A DNA stretch of 64,000 nt. It comes from Candidula unifasciata (Eukaryota; Mollusca; Gastropoda; Stylommatophora; Geomitridae). Every line of letters starts with the position of its first letter. Position 1 is the stretch's first letter. Under the pieces are notes generated by a model, which was not told the DNA's origin, ran no database searches, and saw only the letters and a program-made list of their open reading frames with translations. Made by a program: the position numbers and the translations under genes. Of the stretch, positions 61,301 to 64,000 are shown piece by piece. The DNA lies in NCBI GenBank assembly GCA_905116865.2, contig CAJHNH020002446.1, positions 629,001 through 693,000 of the forward strand, given 5' to 3'.

Positions 61301-63510
61301 GTCTAGTTCAAGCTGCAAAGTTAGAAAATGGTGATAGTGTATCAGCAGCAACAAGTACCAGTTCTGCAGCAAATACTGTGGCTGACAAGCATGTGATGAT
61401 GTCCTTGGATTCATCCCCTAGTTTGAGGTAAATTTCTTATTATTTCTCTTCTTTCTTGTTCGTATTCCTACCTCCATGCTAAGAGTTCAGTCACAGCAGG
61501 AGGTAGTCACATTACTGGGTCTAATCCTGCCAGTTCACCAGCTCTGTATGCTTTCATAGCTAATGCATCTGTCAGTGTATCCACCTTCACAGAGGTCAGC
61601 AACTGCCTCAGAAACTGAACCCTCTATTATCATCCTCTCCAGGCCATCATGGAGATCATCAGTAACTTGAAAAACTTGCCTTGCTCATCAAATCTATCTT
61701 TTACCATCTCTCACAGCTGCCTCCATGTCCTCCCTGTATTATTTCCTGTCTCTAATTATCATCTCTAGTGTTTATAAGTCTCCCTTTGTTTATTTTGCCT
61801 GGTGGTTCCAGGGAAATGACTTTCTGGATTCATTTGAATTTTTTTTTCGTTTTTTTTTGTATGGATAGATACCTGAGAACAGATCACATAAAGTATGTAG
61901 GGAAAAACAAACATCTCAGACCACAGATAAATGAGATTACTACAGAGTAATATATATCCCAGTGGCTAGAACATTATTCAAGCTTAAAGACCGACTAAAT
62001 TATCAGGTGAATAAAAATGAGTTTAGTTTGTTAACGTGCAGTATCTAATGTCACATATTTTTGTTTCTGTAGTAACAATTCACCACACCTTGTAGACCCA
62101 GCAAAGAAGGAAAGATTGATGAAAGTTGAACTTAAGAAAAAAGCATTCAAAGAAGCTTTGAAAAAACCAGGTAGGTTTTGCGAATTCTATTAACAGTTCT
62201 CAAATACTACAAGAAAAAGAATATTGGAAATTGTCCTTTTACATATGAATTGTAGGGACATCTTTGATAAATGTAAATAAATAAATGCTAGTTAATAAGT
62301 TTTTTATGCTTTATCACAGAAAGGCAGTAACATGGTATTGTTTCGTCCAAATAAGCATGTTTTAGGGGGTAACTAATGAGGTGTGTTTCTACTGAAGTTG
62401 GGGTGTACCTACCTGAAAAATGAGTAACCAACATACAAATAAACTGCGACCAAAATTCAGAAATTGTTTCAGTCTGATGTTTTTAGTTCATAGATGATGA
62501 AAATAAAATTTTAGATTTTTTGGAAAGTGATTCGGACGGTGAATTTACACCAGCGGCAGCTGAATGATCAGCTGTTTGGGAATCTAGCGATTCTGATGAG
62601 TTTACACAGAGAATGTTTCATTGCTACCGTATTTAGGGTGTAAGAGAAGGAAAGTAAACAAATAGTACTATTCTATGGCTAAGCTACATTGATATCATTG
62701 CAGCTACAGTCTGTATATAACTACAAAATAAACAGTAAAAAGTGTTGATGTAATGGCCCATTTTTCTGCCATTTTCTCTCTGAAAGTTTGCTCAGCACTC
62801 TGTGAGAACTAAGAGTCCCTGAGTGCTAAACTAACCCAGAAACTTATCATAACTTTGGAATTTGTTAGGAAGATGAACAAACTTTAAAATGTTAATCTCA
62901 AATTTGCATATTCACCTCTCTTGTGGCTGCAAAACCATGGTAAGTGAAGCATTTTGTGTGTGAAATTATGTTGTTGTGAAATTAACAACTCCTGAAGAAT
63001 TCTTTCCTACTAACTATCCCGGTTGCTCATCCATATGGACTTTGGCTTTGTGCCAGGGCCTGAGTTTTGCTTGTACATCCATTCTACTGGCTTATTTGTG
63101 CACAGCTGGGTGTTCCTTTCCTCTCGGGCTGATGCACTACCGACTTTGAGGAAGCCCTCCACTTAGTTGACTCTTAAGATATGCTTGTGGGGAGGCAGTG
63201 GGTTTGTACTTGTTTTCCCCACAATGGGGCCCCCAAAACCACACAGGAAACTATCCCAGTTCATATATAGTTTTGACGTTCTAGGTGCCAGTTATGGAGA
63301 GTTTCCTAGGTGATGGGAGGTTGGGAAGACCAGCATGTGGGTTTGCTGATTTTATGTTGCACTGTTTCTGTTGCATCAGGCAGTGCTATTTTTAGTTAAT
63401 ATAGAGTGAGGCGATGTTTGATAGTTTCTGATGTTTTGCATAAACAGATTGTGATAAGAGAAACTTGAAACATGAAGGAAAACAAGTTCTAATTGGAGAG
63501 GATAACTATG
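49348..63510 (+). CDS. RAD52: RAD52 DNA-annealing protein (ten coding exons, 3' end outside window)
   Basis: RAD52 binds single-stranded DNA, anneals complementary strands and helps load RAD51 in homologous recombination. Coding exons: 49348-49392, 50194-50295, 52090-52183, 53761-53828, 55425-55543, 56030-56105, 59142-59271, 61208-61427, 62073-62170, 63448-63510. They join in frame for about 338 codons and end in an open donor, so the gene continues rightward. The annealing domain is complete: [102 protein letters not shown]. In human numbering, R55, Y65, K102, K133, K152 and R153 are kept and R156 is Lys. The C-terminal part is divergent, with a basic [15 protein letters not shown] segment resembling human QRKLRQKQLQQQF. 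The start was chosen because FGQ lines up with human LCFGQ and no earlier in-frame Met is evident. Confidence 0.95.
49728..49935 (-). repeat. Dispersed repeat S7, second copy
   Basis: Counterpart of the 41.2-kb copy, about 90% alike by eye, with a minus-strand tail AAGTCAAGTCAAGTC. It lies in RAD52 intron 1. Confidence 0.6.
50194..50295 (+). CDS. RAD52: RAD52 coding exon 2
   Basis: Encodes [19 protein letters not shown] and [15 protein letters not shown]. Acceptor TTCTTGTAG; donor AAG|GTTGTT, weak after GT. The Arg in ISQRV corresponds to human R55, an inner DNA-binding residue. Confidence 0.93.
50363..50615 (+). repeat. tRNA-derived SINE (S3)
   Basis: A box TGGCAAAGTGG at 50371-50381, B-box-like GGGTTCGTTTT near 50,411, and the shared 3' end GATCCTCTCACCTTTAACTT. 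It lies in RAD52 intron 2. Confidence 0.7.
50671..51124. repeat. 90-bp tandem repeat, five copies
   Basis: Units start ACTGAAATGTTTTGAAGGAG at 50671, 50761, 50851, 50941 and 51030. It lies in RAD52 intron 2. The period is 30 codons, so minus-strand frames run through it. Confidence 0.95.
51810..51905 (+). mobile_element. RNase H-type LINE, 3' terminus only
   Basis: About 95 bp matching the extreme 3' end of the family: ACAGAGGATATATTGAGAAG, GATCCAGGGACTTGATGG and ATGTTGATCTGTCTGG. Confidence 0.5.
52090..52183 (+). CDS. RAD52: RAD52 coding exon 3
   Basis: Encodes [31 protein letters not shown] and one base of the next codon. Acceptor CATCATTAG, donor GTAGGC. The Tyr of LAYIEG corresponds to human Y65. 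Confidence 0.95.
52385..53310 (-). mobile_element. Penelope-like element fragment with GIY-YIG endonuclease
   Basis: Minus-strand relic with [21 protein letters not shown], the GIY-YIG core with flanking Cys, then [35 protein letters not shown] and [19 protein letters not shown]. Stops interrupt it. The 3' end with TATTTCGCTGTATCTCGTCAG resembles 31,303-31,330, another degraded terminus. It lies in RAD52 intron 3. Confidence 0.7.
53761..53828 (+). CDS. RAD52: RAD52 coding exon 4
   Basis: Encodes [19 protein letters not shown] and VQLK, matching human [23 protein letters not shown]. Acceptor TATTTATTAG, donor GTGAGC. The Lys in DKYY corresponds to human K102, an outer DNA-binding residue. Confidence 0.95.
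53829..54714. other. RAD52 intron 4, unrecognised part
   Basis: AT-rich with a C-run near 54,370. A short open frame (54,407-54,652) with [10 protein letters not shown] may be a LINE trace but is too short to call. Confidence 0.4.
54715..54895 (+). repeat. SINE family S2, 3' part
   Basis: Contains CACATGACCCACTAAGTGCC, GTCTGGTCTATAAAAATC and GGATCCTTTATTTAT in family order. It lies in RAD52 intron 4. Confidence 0.6.
54975..55290 (+). repeat. SINE-like repeat S1 (copy 10)
   Basis: TTCATCCACTTCTGTACTT, GTTCCTCGTCTCTCAGGCAG and GGAACTCACACAGGG are family motifs. The copy carries a short insertion near 55,110. Confidence 0.75.
55425..55543 (+). CDS. RAD52: RAD52 coding exon 5
   Basis: Encodes [38 protein letters not shown] and M plus a split Lys codon. 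Acceptor TATGACAG, donor GTAATA. K133, K152 and R153 (human numbering) are conserved; the split codon gives Lys where human has R156. Confidence 0.96.
55620..55850 (-). mobile_element. LINE C-terminal relic
   Basis: Minus-strand [18 protein letters not shown] and [14 protein letters not shown] recall the [10 protein letters not shown] end of family N1. Short and degenerate; in RAD52 intron 5. Confidence 0.4.
56030..56105 (+). CDS. RAD52: RAD52 coding exon 6
   Basis: Encodes [19 protein letters not shown] and NRAAKP, closing the annealing domain (human [22 protein letters not shown]). Acceptor CCTTTACAG, donor GTATGA. Confidence 0.95.
56220..56930. repeat. 16-bp minisatellite inside a decayed ~80-bp repeat region
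   Basis: From 56412 to about 56652, fifteen units of GAGTTGTTGATGACAA (some GAGTTGCT). Flanks hold loosely repeated segments with TGACAAGAAG/TGACAAGGAGACC, GGATGTGTTGTAGAAG and TATATTTTGTGT. RAD52 intron 6. Confidence 0.85.
56931..58671. mobile_element. TTAA-bounded piggyBac-like nonautonomous element
   Basis: The left end TTAACCCTTTTGCTGCTACG and right end CATAGCAGGGAAAGGGTTAA are imperfect inverted repeats starting in TTAA, the target site of piggyBac elements. No transposase is seen inside. Most of the first half is a plus-strand LINE fragment, which probably inserted later. The pairing of the two ends is inferred. Confidence 0.5.
57110..57801 (+). mobile_element. LINE ORF2 C-terminal fragment with intact frame (family N3)
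   Basis: An uninterrupted 219-codon frame (57139-57798) encodes the end of a non-LTR reverse transcriptase: [67 protein letters not shown] and [15 protein letters not shown]. The catalytic FADD core is absent (5' truncated). It lies within the TTAA-bounded element in RAD52 intron 6. Intactness suggests recent insertion. Confidence 0.8.
58672..59141. other. RAD52 intron 6, end
   Basis: AT-rich, no recognised repeat or gene; ends at the weak acceptor of coding exon 7. Confidence 0.45.
59142..59271 (+). CDS. RAD52: RAD52 coding exon 7
   Basis: Encodes [38 protein letters not shown] and DSPAL with a split Gly codon. The acceptor TTTGAAG is purine-interrupted and weak; the donor G|GTTTGG is also weak. 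The frame stays open past the donor for another 24 codons to a stop (see findings). Placement rests on frame continuity with exons 6 and 8. Confidence 0.75.
59860..60140 (+). mobile_element. LINE C-terminal fragment (family N1), best copy
   Basis: Reads [31 protein letters not shown] and [18 protein letters not shown] to [15 protein letters not shown] in one frame, the C-terminus of a non-LTR ORF2. It lies in RAD52 intron 7. Confidence 0.7.
60290..60873 (+). mobile_element. pogo/Tigger-type transposon relic, 3' part
   Basis: The right end ATGCGGAGGTACCACTGTA is the inverted form of the CAGTGGTACCTC terminus typical of Tigger elements. The preceding 300 bp read as broken frames with [17 protein letters not shown]. 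The left terminus was not found, so this copy is truncated. Confidence 0.6.
60887..60985 (-). repeat. SINE family S2, short fragment
   Basis: Reverse-strand fragment with ACTTAGTGGGTGATGTAG, CACCTTTACTTCTCAAGG and ATAGACCTGGG, directly following a pogo/Tigger relic. Confidence 0.5.
61208..61427 (+). CDS. RAD52: RAD52 coding exon 8
   Basis: Encodes an acidic/Ser-rich linker: [38 protein letters not shown], a Ser/Thr/Ala stretch and [12 protein letters not shown]. Acceptor GTCCTTTTAG, donor GTAAAT. It contains an internal repeat, SDxSRVE. No clear counterpart in vertebrate RAD52, whose central region is poorly conserved. Confidence 0.8.
61490..61800 (-). mobile_element. Possible degraded retroelement
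   Basis: The minus strand has a fairly long stretch with few stops, including [20 protein letters not shown] do not recognise a family; a protein-coding relic is suspected from its composition only. It lies in RAD52 intron 8. Confidence 0.25.
62073..62170 (+). CDS. RAD52: RAD52 coding exon 9
   Basis: Encodes [19 protein letters not shown] and [13 protein letters not shown] with split codons at both ends. Acceptor TTTCTGTAG, donor GTAGGT. The basic amphipathic helix resembles the C-terminal human HQRKLRQKQLQQQFRERM segment, in the region where human RAD52 binds RPA and RAD51. Confidence 0.85.
62485..62620 (+). pseudogene. Possible piggyBac transposase N-terminal relic
   Basis: A short broken frame with an acidic segment, [16 protein letters not shown] and after a stop ESSDSDEF, resembles the Asp/Glu/Ser-rich N-terminus of piggyBac transposases. 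Low complexity makes this weak. Confidence 0.25.
63010..63255 (+). repeat. SINE-like repeat S1 (copy 11)
   Basis: GGTTGCTCATCCATATGGAC, TTGACTCTTAAGATATGC and CAATGGGGCCCCCAAAACC. It lies in RAD52 intron 9. Confidence 0.78.
63448..63510 (+). CDS. RAD52: RAD52 coding exon 10
   Basis: Short exon encoding [19 protein letters not shown] and NY with a split Gly codon. Acceptor GCATAAACAG, donor GTAGGT. It stays in phase with exon 9. No family match is visible, so it rests on splice sites and phase; further exons must lie beyond 64,000. Confidence 0.6.
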
Positions 63511-63699
63511 GTAGGTGCAGTTTTAAAAAAAATCATAACATAATCACTTTTCTAAATATTAAGTCTTAAGTGGCAGTTATTTATAATTTGAATAGATGCA
63601 TAGTTTGGCACATGAATACTGTAACATTATGTGATAAAAATACACGGTGCAGGTATTTGTTTGATGACAGGTTGGAGATTTTGTGTTTTCTTTTTCTTC

Positions 63700-63985
63700 T
63701 TCTTAGAGTTCACCAGCAGTAAACTCCAGTAGAAAGTTCTGGTTGTTCGTCCATTTCTGGACTTCAGCCTTGTTCTAGAACTTGAGTCTTGCATTCGAAT
63801 CCATTTTATGGATCTGGATTATTTGTATCCAGACTGTTGGTTCTTTGCGTCTCTGGCAGATACCCTCTGACTTCAAAGGAAGCCCCCAATTAGTCAACTC
63901 TTACTACATGCTTGTTGGGGAGGCAGGGGGTCTGTTCTTGTTTCCCCCACAAAGGGGCATTGGAACCCACACGGGGATTAACATT
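63700..63985 (+). repeat. SINE-like repeat S1 (copy 12)
   Basis: One of the best-preserved copies, from TTCTTCTTCTTAGAGTTCACC to GGAACCCACACGGGG, downstream of RAD52 coding exon 10. Confidence 0.82.
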
Positions 63986-64000
63986 GTAATGAGTCATATT

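Overview
This is a window of an animal nuclear genome: AT-rich, intron-rich and heavily loaded with transposon debris and minisatellites. There is no prokaryotic gene organisation. Three conserved genes can be read exon by exon from protein similarity and GT-AG splice sites. The repeat mix (tRNA-derived SINEs, several non-LTR retrotransposon lineages including one with an RNase H domain, Penelope-like GIY-YIG fragments, mariner, pogo/Tigger, hAT-like and piggyBac-like relics) suggests a lophotrochozoan, most likely a mollusc. The taxon is inferred, not demonstrated.

Layout. (1) Positions 1-711 hold the end of an intron and the last coding exon of a mitochondrial short-chain dehydrogenase, HSD17B10 (plus strand). 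(2) From 44,106 down to 7,468, on the minus strand, lies a complete ERC/ELKS/CAST (bruchpilot-family) active-zone scaffold gene. I reconstruct 18 coding exons joining in frame to about 1,119 codons, very close to human ERC1. Introns carry most of the repeats. (3) Positions 44,107-49,347 are the divergent intergenic or 5'-UTR-intron region. It has a CpG-richer core next to ERC, then RNase H-type LINE copies and two minisatellites. (4) From 49,348 to the right edge, on the plus strand, are ten coding exons of RAD52. The DNA-annealing domain is complete and the C-terminal region runs off the window.

How the genes relate. HSD17B10 and ERC are tail to tail. ERC and RAD52 are head to head. From memory, human RAD52 and ERC1 are also immediate head-to-head neighbours on chromosome 12p13.33, so the pair looks like ancient microsynteny, perhaps held by a shared promoter. 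The proteins have unrelated roles: mitochondrial oxidation and tRNA processing, presynaptic/cortical scaffolding, and DNA strand annealing.

Points of most interest: the conserved RAD52-ERC divergent pair and its possible bidirectional promoter; an ERC C-terminus with the RMKLM block but no PDZ-binding GIWA end; a RAD52 intron-retention reading frame ending in a hydrophobic tail-anchor-like segment; minisatellites that come within tens of bases of ERC splice donors; a LINE inserted into a minisatellite with a 9-bp target-site duplication; a compact GC-rich MITE with nested inverted repeats; and a TTAA-bounded element with a LINE fragment inside it. I see no undescribed multi-gene system beyond these. 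Most long open frames here are retroelement debris or minisatellite read-through.
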